From assembly GCA_030589965.1 (NCBI GenBank), contig JAUUZM010000193.1:1-6425 (forward strand): DNA of 6,425 nt, read 5' to 3'. A program made the translations under genes and the position numbers. This stretch comes from Bacteroides sp. (lineage in GTDB: Bacteria > Bacteroidota > Bacteroidia > Bacteroidales > SM23-62). This document shows, piece after piece, positions 1 to 6,207 of this stretch. Below the pieces are notes generated by a model, which was not told where the DNA came from, ran no database searches, and saw nothing but the letters and a program-made list of their open reading frames with translations. Numbering within the stretch: the first letter of the stretch is position 1; each line of letters begins with the position of its first letter.

Positions 1-381
1 CAGGACCTGCCCGGCATGTTTTGGTTTAACTCCAGCATTAAGGAGTATCCTGTAAATCAGGTATATGGAAAGGGGCAGCAGAATAAGTGCGTTTAAAAGA
101 AAGATAAATATCCCGGAATGCTGAAGAGACATTGTAATTAGCGGCTGCCAGAGGAAACCACTGAAGGGGGGATAATAGTAAGGCCTCATTTTTTCACTTT
201 CGTACATGTCTGTCCCCTGATAAAAATCCTTTCCCGCCTGCCAGATTCTCCCATGGTCAGAGTCTTCAGTCAGTTCCATTGATTTTGGAATGGAAACCGC
301 TATCATCATGGCGAGGTAGATAACACATACGATGCTCAGCCAGGGTTTCAGACGAATAATGCGTAAAAAATTTTTAATCAT
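1..381 (-). CDS. Membrane glycosyltransferase-like protein, GT87/DUF2029-type, N-terminal part (cut by left edge)
   Basis: The frame is open for 127 codons from an ATG at 379-381 to the window edge, so the C-terminus is missing. The visible protein has a basic start (MIKNFLRIIRLKPW), a first membrane segment at about residues 14-33, and a polar outer segment at about 34-66. A 'YYYPPF' motif follows at residues 68-73, and a second hydrophobic span lies at about 91-112. One membrane helix, an acidic loop and then YPPF is what I know from GT-C fold polyprenyl-phosphate-dependent mannosyltransferases of the GT87/DUF2029 type, which act at the outer face of the inner membrane. It lies 18 bp downstream of the acetyltransferase stop on the same strand, so the two are probably cotranscribed. 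The start is supported by an in-frame stop, which is the neighbour's TAA at 400-402. No Shine-Dalgarno is seen. The coding call is firm; the family call is moderate because most of the protein is absent. Confidence 0.6.
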   Translation of the reverse strand, partial: MIKNFLRIIRLKPWLSIVCVIYLAMMIAVSIPKSMELTEDSDHGRIWQAGKDFYQGTDMYESEKMRPYYYPPFSGFLWQPLITMSLQHSGIFIFLLNALILLPLSIYLIYRILLNAGVKPKHAGQVL

Positions 382-399
382 CGTACTGTGGTCGTTTCT

Positions 400-894
400 T
401 TATGAATTTCGGGCCAGTCTTTCAAGCTCCTCTCCTGTTAGGCGGTTAATTAGCCACTCCTTCATGATTCTGGAACCAATGGACTCATAGAATTTGAGGG
501 CAGGTTCATTCCAGTCCAGCACAGCCCATTCCAACCTACCGCAATCACGCTCAACACATAGCCGGGCAAGATACTGCAAAAGGGACTTCCCAAATCCTTG
601 TCCTCTCATTTCCGGAATTACAAACAGATCTTCCAGGTAGATGCCCGGTTTTCCCACGAAAGTGGAAAAATTATGAAAGAAAAGGGCGAAGCCGACCGGT
701 TCTGAATTATACTCTCCTATCACGACTTCCGCTTTGGGATTCCGGCCGAAAAGATGTTGCCGCAGATCATCCTCCGTGGCAATAACCTCCTGTGAAAGCT
801 TCTCGTATTCCGCCAATCCCTTGATAAACCAAAGGATCAGGGAAACATCTTCTATATTTGCAGGGCGAATAGTAAAACCTTTAGGGGTAATCAT
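400..894 (-). CDS. GNAT N-acetyltransferase, SSAT2/thialysine acetyltransferase-like
   Basis: This is a 164-residue cytoplasmic GNAT enzyme that would transfer acetyl from acetyl-CoA to an amine. The N-terminal 'FTIRPANIEDV' is the usual first GNAT strand. 'GLAEYEKLS' (26-34) and 'YLEDLFV' (86-92) are typical of the spermidine/spermine acetyltransferase (SSAT/SAT2) subgroup. The acetyl-CoA pyrophosphate loop is 'RGQGFG' (97-102). 'AVLDWNEPALKFYESIG' (124-140) holds the conserved Asn and the likely general-acid Tyr136. The substrate could be a polyamine, thialysine or another small amine; the sequence does not decide. The frame extends upstream to a TTG at 931-933, but the ATG at 892-894 is preferred because it gives the usual GNAT N-terminus and family length, and the 13 extra residues are a Lys-rich tail without family character. 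It lies 18 bp upstream of the glycosyltransferase-like gene and is divergent from the SDR gene. Confidence 0.88.
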   Translation of the reverse strand: MITPKGFTIRPANIEDVSLILWFIKGLAEYEKLSQEVIATEDDLRQHLFGRNPKAEVVIGEYNSEPVGFALFFHNFSTFVGKPGIYLEDLFVIPEMRGQGFGKSLLQYLARLCVERDCGRLEWAVLDWNEPALKFYESIGSRIMKEWLINRLTGEELERLARNS

Positions 895-979
895 AGATGC
901 AATATGGGATTTTTTTTGTAATTTTTTAACCAACTTTGGATGGAATAATTCCAGACCATTAGTCCCAAAACCTTAAGCT
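895..979. promoter_or_regulatory. Divergent intergenic region, presumed to carry promoters for both directions
   Basis: These 85 bp separate the minus-strand acetyltransferase from the plus-strand SDR, so they should contain the start signals for both units. The DNA is A/T-rich, with a T run at 910-917 and another at 922-927. Against the Bacteroidota -7 consensus TANNTTTG the best plus-strand partial matches are TAATTTTT (919-926) and CAACTTTG (931-938). Neither has a TTG -33 box at the normal distance, so I do not name a specific promoter. Confidence 0.35.
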
Positions 980-1735
980 ATGGAAAGCGACCTATTCAAC
1001 CAGGAAAAAACAAAAAACTATAAAAAAGCGATCATTGTCGGGGCCTCATCCGGCATGGGTAAAGAATTATGCAGGCTGTTGATCAGGGATGATTATACAG
1101 TAGGTATTACCGGCAGGCGGGAAAATCTTTTAAAGGAACTCCAGTCCGAATCCCCGGCGAGAATTTTTTACCGGGCTTTCGATGTCCGGGATATGTCTAA
1201 AACAGCTAAAGGATTAAGGGAGCTGATCAAAGAGCTCGGGGGACTGGATCTGCTGGTGCTCAGTTCCGGTACCGGTTTTATTAATGAAGAGCTGGATCCT
1301 GAACCGGAATTCCAGACGATCTATACCAATGTTACGGCATTTACTGATATAATGACTTACGGGTACCGTTATTTTCAAAAACATCCACCGGGACATCTGG
1401 TAGGGATAACTTCTTTAGGGGGATTAAGGGGAAATCCTTCAGCTCCTGCATATAGTGCATCCAAGGCTTACCAGGCTATTTATCTCGAAGGTCTGAGGCT
1501 CAAGAACCGGAAATCCGGTGATAATATCAGCATCACCGATATACGTCCGGGATTTGTAGACACCGATATGGCCAGGGGGGATAAAATTTTCTGGATGGCT
1601 CAACCCGAGAAAGCCGCTTCCGTAATTTTCAGGGCCATCCGTAAGAAAAAGCGGGTAGCCTATTTATCCAAACGCTGGAGATTTATTGCGGTATTGATGA
1701 AACTGCTTCCACGTTCGGTTTTCGAAAAGTTATAA
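980..1735 (+). CDS. Short-chain dehydrogenase/reductase (SDR), probably NADP(H)-dependent
   Basis: This is a 251-residue classical SDR, a Rossmann-fold oxidoreductase that interconverts a carbonyl and a hydroxyl in the cytoplasm. The cofactor loop 'GASSGMG' is at residues 21-27. 'TGRR' after the second strand (44-47) places arginines where NADP-preferring SDRs bind the 2'-phosphate. Asp69 in 'FDVRD' contacts adenine, and 'SSGTG' (95-99) stands in for the usual NNAG. The catalytic set is Asn117, Ser145, Tyr158 and Lys162 ('YSASK'), followed by 'IRPGFVDTDMA'. The C-terminus is basic and hydrophobic ('KRWRFIAVLMKLLP') and may touch the membrane. The length is normal. The ATG at 980 is the first start in a frame whose next Met lies inside the cofactor loop, so the start is secure although no Shine-Dalgarno is visible. 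It begins the co-directional run and is followed after 35 bp by the secreted protein gene. The substrate is unknown. Confidence 0.92.
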   Translation: MESDLFNQEKTKNYKKAIIVGASSGMGKELCRLLIRDDYTVGITGRRENLLKELQSESPARIFYRAFDVRDMSKTAKGLRELIKELGGLDLLVLSSGTGFINEELDPEPEFQTIYTNVTAFTDIMTYGYRYFQKHPPGHLVGITSLGGLRGNPSAPAYSASKAYQAIYLEGLRLKNRKSGDNISITDIRPGFVDTDMARGDKIFWMAQPEKAASVIFRAIRKKKRVAYLSKRWRFIAVLMKLLPRSVFEKL

Positions 1736-1770
1736 TCTCCTTTTTGCAGATTAATATGTATTATTGCAAT

Positions 1771-2673
1771 ATGAAAAGGTACATTTCAAGCCTCCTTCTT
1801 CTGGCCATCCTAACAGGAATATCATTTTCACAGCTGTATTATCCCTACACTCTTGGAGCTATATCGGATAAAGACATTCCCCAGACGGCTTCCCTTGTCT
1901 GGGATAATCTTGCAGCCAACGGATTCGAAGTCCTAGGTGAATATTCTCCTGCTGAGGATTTTGAACGATATGTTATGGCAATTACCTCCGAAGAACTATT
2001 ATCTGCTGTTGGAAAAACAGGTGGACTCACTGGATTTGCCGCCGCATTAAGGGTTGGATTGACCATTGAGGATGGGAAAGTCCATATTAGTTATACCAGT
2101 CCGGAATACTGGCTGAACGCCTATTACCGGGAGGATTACGAAAAGGTAAAATCAATACTGGACCCTGTATCCGAAAAACTGGTTAAAGTGATGAAGGCAT
2201 CAGGCACATATAAGGGTACCCCATTTGGTTCTGAAAAGGGATTGGAGGCCGATGATCTCCATAAATACCATTACATGGCGGCTATGCCAAAATTTGATAA
2301 AACCAATGAACTGGGAGAATTTGCCAGCTACCAGGAAGCCATCGATAAGATCGAGTCCGGCATTATCAAAGGAATCCCAAATATTGAAAAAATCTATTCC
2401 GTGGAAATCCCGGGAAAGGAGCTTAAGTTGTATGGTTTTGGCCTTGGTGGAGAAAATGGTGAAACCAACTTTCTGCCCATCATCGATATCTCATCCCCAA
2501 AACATACAGCCTTTTTGCCTTATGAAATCCTGGTTATGGGAAATGAGGTACATATGCTTCATGGCCGTTACCGGATAGCCCTATCCTTTCCCGACCTTAC
2601 CATGGGAACATTTACAAAGATCATGTCCTCACCCGGGGATATCGAGGATCTGCTCGAAAGCATAGTTGAATAG
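1771..2673 (+). CDS. Exported protein with DUF302-like region(s)
   Basis: This 300-residue protein has a clear Sec signal peptide (MKRYISSLLLLAILTGISFS, cleavage likely before Gln21), so it is periplasmic or surface-exposed. I see no lipobox Cys. The region at about 36-120 looks DUF302-like: a helix 'SLVWDNLAANGFEVLGEYSP', then 'VMAITSEELLSAV', then 'GFAAALRVGLTIEDGKVHISYTSP' and 'YW'. From memory, this order (GFxVxGEYSP, TSEEL, G/A-rich helix, YTxPxY) matches DUF302-related proteins. The second half, about 165-300, contains 'LPYEILVMGN' and 'GRYRIALSFPDL' and may be a second related domain. No catalytic residues can be named and the function is unknown. The frame reaches up to a TTG at 1744 and an ATG at 1756, but the ATG at 1771 puts the basic residues directly before the hydrophobic core. 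Its TAG stop abuts the next gene's ATG, so translation is probably coupled. Confidence 0.72.
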   Translation: MKRYISSLLLLAILTGISFSQLYYPYTLGAISDKDIPQTASLVWDNLAANGFEVLGEYSPAEDFERYVMAITSEELLSAVGKTGGLTGFAAALRVGLTIEDGKVHISYTSPEYWLNAYYREDYEKVKSILDPVSEKLVKVMKASGTYKGTPFGSEKGLEADDLHKYHYMAAMPKFDKTNELGEFASYQEAIDKIESGIIKGIPNIEKIYSVEIPGKELKLYGFGLGGENGETNFLPIIDISSPKHTAFLPYEILVMGNEVHMLHGRYRIALSFPDLTMGTFTKIMSSPGDIEDLLESIVE

Positions 2674-3276
2674 ATGGAGAATTTTTGGGACCAACGTTAT
2701 AGTGAGCCAGGATTTGCTTACGGACAGGATCCTAATGCCTTCTTCAAGGAAATTATTGATGATCTTGAACCCGGGAGTCTTCTTCTGCCGGGAGAAGGTG
2801 AAGGCAGAAATGCCATTTACGCTGCCCGTAAGGGATGGGATGTATTCGCGTTTGACCAGAGTGGAGTAGCCAGGAAAAAGGCGCTCGCCTGGGCTGAGAA
2901 TGAAGGATTAAGCATCGACTACCAGGTGGAAGATCTGACAACTTTTTCCTGTTCCGAACCGAAATTTGACCTGCTTGCCATTTTATATATCCATTTGCCC
3001 TGGGTGCTGCGTCAGTCAATTCACAGGCAACTGGCCTCCTGCCTGAAGTCCGGAGGCATGATGATACTGGAATGCTTTCATAAGGAACAACTCTTATATG
3101 GTACTGGTGGACCACCCGTGGAGGACCTTCTATACCTGGAGGATGATATACAGGAGGATTTTTTCGCCCTGGATGTTCAGCAGTGCGAGAAACAGATCAG
3201 GGAAATCCAGCAAGGCAGATTCCATGCTGGAAAATCAAGTATTATCCGGCTGAAAGCTATAAAACAATCCGAATGA
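2674..3276 (+). CDS. Class I SAM-dependent methyltransferase, TehB/thiopurine-methyltransferase-like
   Basis: This is a 200-residue soluble methyltransferase. The N-terminus 'FWDQRYSEPGFAYGQDPNAF' (4-23) is the W-x-x-R-Y / Y-G-x-x-P-N pattern that precedes the SAM fold in TehB-like enzymes. The SAM loop is 'LLPGEGEGRNAIYAA' (37-51), with GEGRN at 42-46 replacing the more usual GxGxG. Asp61 in 'FAFDQS' would bind the ribose, Asp87 in 'VEDL' the adenine, and 'LKSGGMMILE' (124-133) is the strand-5 region. Family members methylate tellurite, selenium or thiol compounds, and others are uncharacterised, so the substrate is open. The ATG directly follows the TAG of the exported-protein gene, and its TGA overlaps the next gene's ATG (ATGA, 3273-3276). 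Both junctions suggest translational coupling. No frameshift or truncation is seen. Confidence 0.87.
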   Translation: MENFWDQRYSEPGFAYGQDPNAFFKEIIDDLEPGSLLLPGEGEGRNAIYAARKGWDVFAFDQSGVARKKALAWAENEGLSIDYQVEDLTTFSCSEPKFDLLAILYIHLPWVLRQSIHRQLASCLKSGGMMILECFHKEQLLYGTGGPPVEDLLYLEDDIQEDFFALDVQQCEKQIREIQQGRFHAGKSSIIRLKAIKQSE

Positions 3277-4397
3277 AATCATTGAAAACCACCTGCGTTC
3301 ATGCAGGTACTATCAGGGATGATAAAACAATGGGAGTGAACTCTCCCATTTATACATCCACTGCTTATGGCTACCTGGATTTTGATGAAGCCGTTTATCC
3401 CAGGTATTATAATATCCCCAACACAGTGGCTCTCGGGGAAAAGATTGCCGCCCTGGAGCAGGCCGAAAGGGGTATGGTGTTCAGCTCGGGAATGGCAGCC
3501 ATATCATCTATCCTGCTTGCTTTCCTGCAGAAAGGGGATCATGCCATATTCCAGACCGGATTGTATGGAGGCACCTTCCATTTTGTAACAGCCGAACTTG
3601 AACGTTTTGGAATAGAATACGATATTGCCGCTGACAATGATATCAGCAGTTTTAAAAACCTTGTACGGGATAATACCAGGGTAATCTATATTGAAACCCC
3701 TTCAAATCCCCTGCTGAAGATAACTGACATCCGGGCCACAGCAGAACTTGCCAGAGAAGCCGGATTGATAAGTGTAATTGATAATACTTTTGCAAGTCCG
3801 ATTAACCAGGTGCCTTTAACTATGGACATAGATATTTCCCTGCACAGCGCAACTAAGTATCTCGGGGGACATAGTGATATATGCGCCGGGGCAATTGCAT
3901 GCAATGAGGAAAACTTTTTGAAAATCCGTTCCATGGCCAGAAGCCTGGGAGGCAGCCTGAACGCCCAGGATGTTTACTTGCTTGAAAGAAGTATAAAAAC
4001 CCTGGCTCTTCGGGTGGAGCAGCAGAATTTAAATGCCGGTATCCTGGCAGAAAAACTGTCTGAACATAAGGCTGTTGGCCGGGTGCATTATCCCGGACTC
4101 CCCTCCCATCCGGATCATGAACTGGCAAAGTCACAGATGACAGGATTCGGCGGGATGCTTTCGTTTGAACTTAAAGATGTGGATCCGGTTGAATTTCAGA
4201 GGAAGCTGAAACTGATCAGTTCGGCTGTTAGTCTGGGTGGACTTGATTCTACCATTTGCTCTCCTGCCCTTACCTCCCACAGGCACCTTACAGCTGAGGA
4301 AAAAGTAAGGGAAGGAATCACTGATCCTCTGCTCAGGCTGTCTGTTGGAGTGGAAGATGCAGAGGATCTCCTGGAAGACCTTGAACAGGCCTTTTAA
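3273..4397 (+). CDS. PLP-dependent trans-sulfuration enzyme (cystathionine gamma-synthase / beta-lyase family)
   Basis: This 374-residue enzyme belongs to the Cys/Met metabolism PLP family, which makes or splits cystathionine or related thioethers in the cytoplasm. The internal aldimine Lys is Lys195 in 'HSATKYLGGHSD'. Asp170 ('VIDNTF') pairs with the pyridine nitrogen and Tyr98 ('GLYGGTFHF') stacks on PLP. Tyr42 and Arg44 ('YPRYYNIPN') bind the phosphate of the partner subunit's PLP, with 'SSGM' at 71-74. 'SLGGLDS' (320-326) and Arg355 ('LLRLSVGVED') form the substrate carboxylate site. Gly99-Gly100 follow Tyr98, so the Cys typical of methionine gamma-lyase is absent, which makes that activity less likely but does not exclude it. 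The ATG at 3273 overlaps the methyltransferase stop as ATGA and gives the family N-terminus. The frame runs 30 codons further upstream, but that stretch is the methyltransferase read in another frame. MetB versus MetC cannot be decided by eye. Confidence 0.93.
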   Translation: MKSLKTTCVHAGTIRDDKTMGVNSPIYTSTAYGYLDFDEAVYPRYYNIPNTVALGEKIAALEQAERGMVFSSGMAAISSILLAFLQKGDHAIFQTGLYGGTFHFVTAELERFGIEYDIAADNDISSFKNLVRDNTRVIYIETPSNPLLKITDIRATAELAREAGLISVIDNTFASPINQVPLTMDIDISLHSATKYLGGHSDICAGAIACNEENFLKIRSMARSLGGSLNAQDVYLLERSIKTLALRVEQQNLNAGILAEKLSEHKAVGRVHYPGLPSHPDHELAKSQMTGFGGMLSFELKDVDPVEFQRKLKLISSAVSLGGLDSTICSPALTSHRHLTAEEKVREGITDPLLRLSVGVEDAEDLLEDLEQAF

Positions 4398-4434
4398 CAC
4401 TATATATCCCTTACCCAAACATATCCCCTCAATC

Positions 4435-5181
4435 ATGACAAAATCAAATTGGGAAGAATTTTTTGACGGGCATGCCCCGGAATACCTGGAGAATATATTT
4501 ACGAAAAACACTGAGTTCGAAGTGGAGTTTATCATCTCTGAATTGGGACTCAAACCGGGTGATCGAATCCTTGATGTGGGCTGCGGTACAGGGAGGCATT
4601 GTATCCCACTTTCTATGGCTGGCATGAGTGTAACCGGACTTGACCTTTCTAAAGGCATGCTTGAACAGGCCCGGAAATATGCTGAAAACCAAAACACTAA
4701 AGTTGATCTGGTACAGGCGAATGCTACCAACTTTTCATTCCCCGAATCTTTTGATAATGTCCTTTGCATATGCGAAGGATCCATTGGTTTGTTGGGTTAC
4801 GATGACGATGCAGGAGAAAGAGACCTTTCTGTGCTCAGGAATATTAGTGATTCCCTGAAACCTGGAGGAAAACTGCTCATGACCGTATTAAGTGGTCTGA
4901 AGAAGATACGTGAACACAGCAAGGAGGATATTAAATCCGGTGTCTTTGACCCGGTTCACCTGGTGACACTTGAAACCATGCCGGTTGAAGTGGATGGAAA
5001 AACCGAGGAAATGCAGTTTCGTGAAAAAGGATTCACAGTTGGAGAACTGAAGCACCTGCTTAAGCGGGCCGGAATGGATATTCTGAATGCATGGGGAGGA
5101 ACTGCCGGAAGCTGGAATAAACAATCACTCGATCCAGATGAATACGAGATTATGGTAATTGCAGAAAAACCAGGCATGTAA
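4435..5181 (+). CDS. Class I SAM-dependent methyltransferase (Methyltransf_25-like)
   Basis: This is a 248-residue soluble methyltransferase. The SAM loop is textbook: 'ILDVGCGTGRH' (45-55), with acidic Asp70 at the end of strand 2 ('TGLDLS'). The next elements are 'DLVQANATNFSF' (91-102), 'FDNVLCICEG' (106-115) and 'LKPGGKLLMTV' (141-151). The C-terminal part, about 165-245, carries a 'HLVTLETM' and 'FREKGFTVGELKHLLKRAG' segment that usually forms the substrate lid. The substrate cannot be read from the sequence. It is unlike the TehB-type enzyme upstream in the SAM loop and N-terminus, so the two are not a recent duplication. The ATG at 4435 gives a normal N-terminus; the frame continues upstream into the end of the PLP-enzyme gene, but that extension is out-of-frame coding sequence. 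It starts 37 bp after the PLP enzyme, without a Shine-Dalgarno, and is 31 bp before the GroES-like gene. Confidence 0.88.
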   Translation: MTKSNWEEFFDGHAPEYLENIFTKNTEFEVEFIISELGLKPGDRILDVGCGTGRHCIPLSMAGMSVTGLDLSKGMLEQARKYAENQNTKVDLVQANATNFSFPESFDNVLCICEGSIGLLGYDDDAGERDLSVLRNISDSLKPGGKLLMTVLSGLKKIREHSKEDIKSGVFDPVHLVTLETMPVEVDGKTEEMQFREKGFTVGELKHLLKRAGMDILNAWGGTAGSWNKQSLDPDEYEIMVIAEKPGM

Positions 5182-5212
5182 AACTTTTGTATATTCGCAG
5201 AAAATAGAAGGT

Positions 5213-5599
5213 ATGCCCCCATTAGTTATTGAAGAATCAAACCTGGAAAAATTCATTATTGTTGGAGACAGAGTTCTGATTAAACCTAAGTCCCCTCAGG
5301 AAAAAACCAAAACCGGACTCTACCTCCCTCCCGGAGTCCAGGAGAAGGAAAAGATTCATCAGGGGTATGTATTAAAAGTCGGACCCGGCTATCCCATCCC
5401 CGCGATCAATGAGGCGGATGAACCCTGGAAAGACCGGTCTGATGAAGTCAAGTACGTTCCGCTTCAGCCGAAGAACGGCGATCTGGCAGTCTACCTTCAA
5501 AGCTCAGGTTTTGAGATTGAATTCAACAAGGAGCGATATGTAATTGTCCCGCATGCAGCCATCCTGATGCTCATCAGGGATGAGAATTTGTTTGATTGA
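5213..5599 (+). CDS. GroES-like co-chaperone family protein (long form)
   Basis: This 128-residue cytoplasmic protein has a Cpn10/GroES fold. 'IIVGDRVLIKP' (15-25) is the first strand pair. 'EKTKTGLYLPPGVQEKEK' (30-47) lies at the mobile loop, with 'LYL' where canonical GroES has the hydrophobic Ile-Val-Leu that docks on GroEL. 'GYVLKVGPGY' (51-60) follows. Canonical GroES is about 95 residues. Here the extra length is mainly an insert at about 61-90 ('PIPAINEADEPW...YVPLQPKNGD'), before 'LAVYL', 'EIEF', 'YVIVP' and 'AILMLIRDE'. I recognise this as a long GroES-like family common in Bacteroidota. There is no GroEL gene beside it, so it is probably not the main groS. A TTG at 5159 would extend it into the previous gene. 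The ATG at 5213 is preferred on length. AGAAGG at 5206-5211 sits only one base before it, too close for a normal ribosome site. Confidence 0.85.
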   Translation: MPPLVIEESNLEKFIIVGDRVLIKPKSPQEKTKTGLYLPPGVQEKEKIHQGYVLKVGPGYPIPAINEADEPWKDRSDEVKYVPLQPKNGDLAVYLQSSGFEIEFNKERYVIVPHAAILMLIRDENLFD

Positions 5600-5674
5600 G
5601 CCTCAGCCGGGTCATTCCTTTTACTTTTTCTGAAAAATTACAGACCTTTTTACCAGGGCCAAGGCAGTCACCGA

Positions 5675-5905
5675 AACGAGAAACACCTTCTAATCGATAT
5701 TATCGTTCTGAGTATCATAGCCGTCATATGCGGGGCTGAATCATGGAATTCAATCGAATTGTTTGCTAACTCCAAGAAGGTATCTTGTCAAAGATTTTTA
5801 AACTGCCCAACAGTATTCCATCTCATAATACGATCAACCGGGTTTTTACGCTTATCAAACCGGGTAAGTTTGAACAACTGGTCCCGCCTCTGTGGATCAG
5901 TTCAT
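5675..5905 (+). pseudogene. ISAs1-family transposase remnant (N-terminal DDE_Tnp_1-associated region), frameshifted
   Basis: Two reading frames together spell the start of an ISAs1/H-repeat transposase. Frame one, 5675-5776, reads NEKHLLIDIIVLSIIAV, then CGAESWNSIELFANSK. Frame two, from 5776, reads EGILSKIFKLPNSIPSH, then NTINRVFTLIKPGKFEQL and WISSL. Intact members carry H-x-L-x-D-I-L-x-x-x-x-x-A-V-I-C-G-A-(D/E)-x-W, then 'F..LPNGIPSHDTxxRVF..ldP..FE..F..W' in one frame, as I know the family. Joining the frames at 5776 restores the spacing if one base has been lost there, in 'aagaagg'. The DDE catalytic region that should follow is not recognisable, and no clear ATG or left terminal repeat is seen, so this is a dead fragment. 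Homology may start a little earlier, at about 5630, in weaker form. Confidence 0.75.
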
Positions 5906-6192
5906 TATGTCAGGTATATTGCATGCTCAGAATGTCGCAAATGGGAGGAGAAGAAAACTATCCAAAGAAAAACGGGCTAGTCTGTTTTTGCGATTTCAGC
6001 AAGTTACAACCCTGTGACCTTCTACTTTTGCGAAATACACCCACTGTACGCTCGATTCAACTTGGACAAAAAATTGCGTTTCAAGACTGCAAAACCGCAA
6101 CATGGTAGCCTGCGAGAGATCAGATGCGTTGGCTCTGACCTTTTTTCTTCATAATTATTGCTGCCCTTTAAGGTTCCAAGAATTTATTTTCG
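5906..6192. other. Unassigned intergenic stretch downstream of the transposase remnant
   Basis: I see no gene here. The second frame of the remnant stays open to a TAG at 6106-6108, but after 'WISSLCQ' it no longer resembles an ISAs1 transposase: the 'GEVIAIDGKT' block expected next is absent. The residues are Cys/Leu-rich with no motif. No tRNA, CRISPR repeat or strong terminator hairpin is seen. It may be decayed insertion-sequence DNA or ordinary spacer. Confidence 0.4.
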
Positions 6193-6207
6193 TATTTTTC
6201 AAAAATA
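6193..6207. repeat. Perfect 7-bp dyad TATTTTT-C-AAAAATA
   Basis: The arms TATTTTT (6193-6199) and AAAAATA (6201-6207) are exact reverse complements around a single C. A one-base centre cannot form a hairpin loop well, so any role would be as a protein-binding site or simply A/T-rich DNA. It lies 38-52 bp before the start of the last gene. The left arm plus the C, TATTTTTC, also fits seven of eight positions of the Bacteroidota -7 box TANNTTTG, but no good -33 box lies upstream. Confidence 0.4.

Noticed and set aside
734..976. A plus-strand open frame antisense to the acetyltransferase.
   Set aside because: It mirrors the GNAT gene, lacks motifs and ends just before the SDR start.
1719..1728. 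TTTTCGAAAA palindrome near the SDR stop as a terminator.
   Set aside because: It is inside the coding region, has no GC stem or loop, and the next gene follows within 35 bp.
3183..3272. A longer N-terminus for the trans-sulfuration enzyme.
   Set aside because: The extra 30 codons are the methyltransferase gene read out of frame; the family N-terminus begins at the ATGA overlap.
4131..4784. A 217-codon minus-strand open frame opposite the PLP enzyme and the second methyltransferase.
   Set aside because: It lies across two well-supported plus-strand genes and their gap, has low-complexity Ser/Phe-rich composition and shows no domain motif.
5190..5197. TATATTCG as a -7 promoter box for the GroES-like gene.
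   Set aside because: It fits seven of eight consensus positions, but no TTG box lies at the usual distance upstream and the implied leader would be under 12 bases.
5695..5760. Small palindromes CGATA-T-TATCG (5695-5705) and AATTC-AATC-GAATT.
   Set aside because: Both lie within the former coding sequence of the transposase and fit its codons, so they need no structural explanation.
5774..5780. Programmed -1 frameshift in the transposase.
   Set aside because: The local sequence 'aagaagg' is not a slippery heptamer, ISAs1 transposases are normally single-frame, and the catalytic part is absent, so decay explains it better.
5836..5865. Direct repeat AACCGGGT, two copies 22 bp apart.
   Set aside because: It encodes different residues of the recognisable NRVFTLIKPG stretch and is too short to exceed chance.
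5600..5980. The GroES-like reading frame stays open for 126 codons after its TGA, which might suggest stop readthrough.
   Set aside because: The GroES-like protein ends naturally at 'LIRDENLFD', and the downstream frame is the transposase remnant that happens to share the phase.
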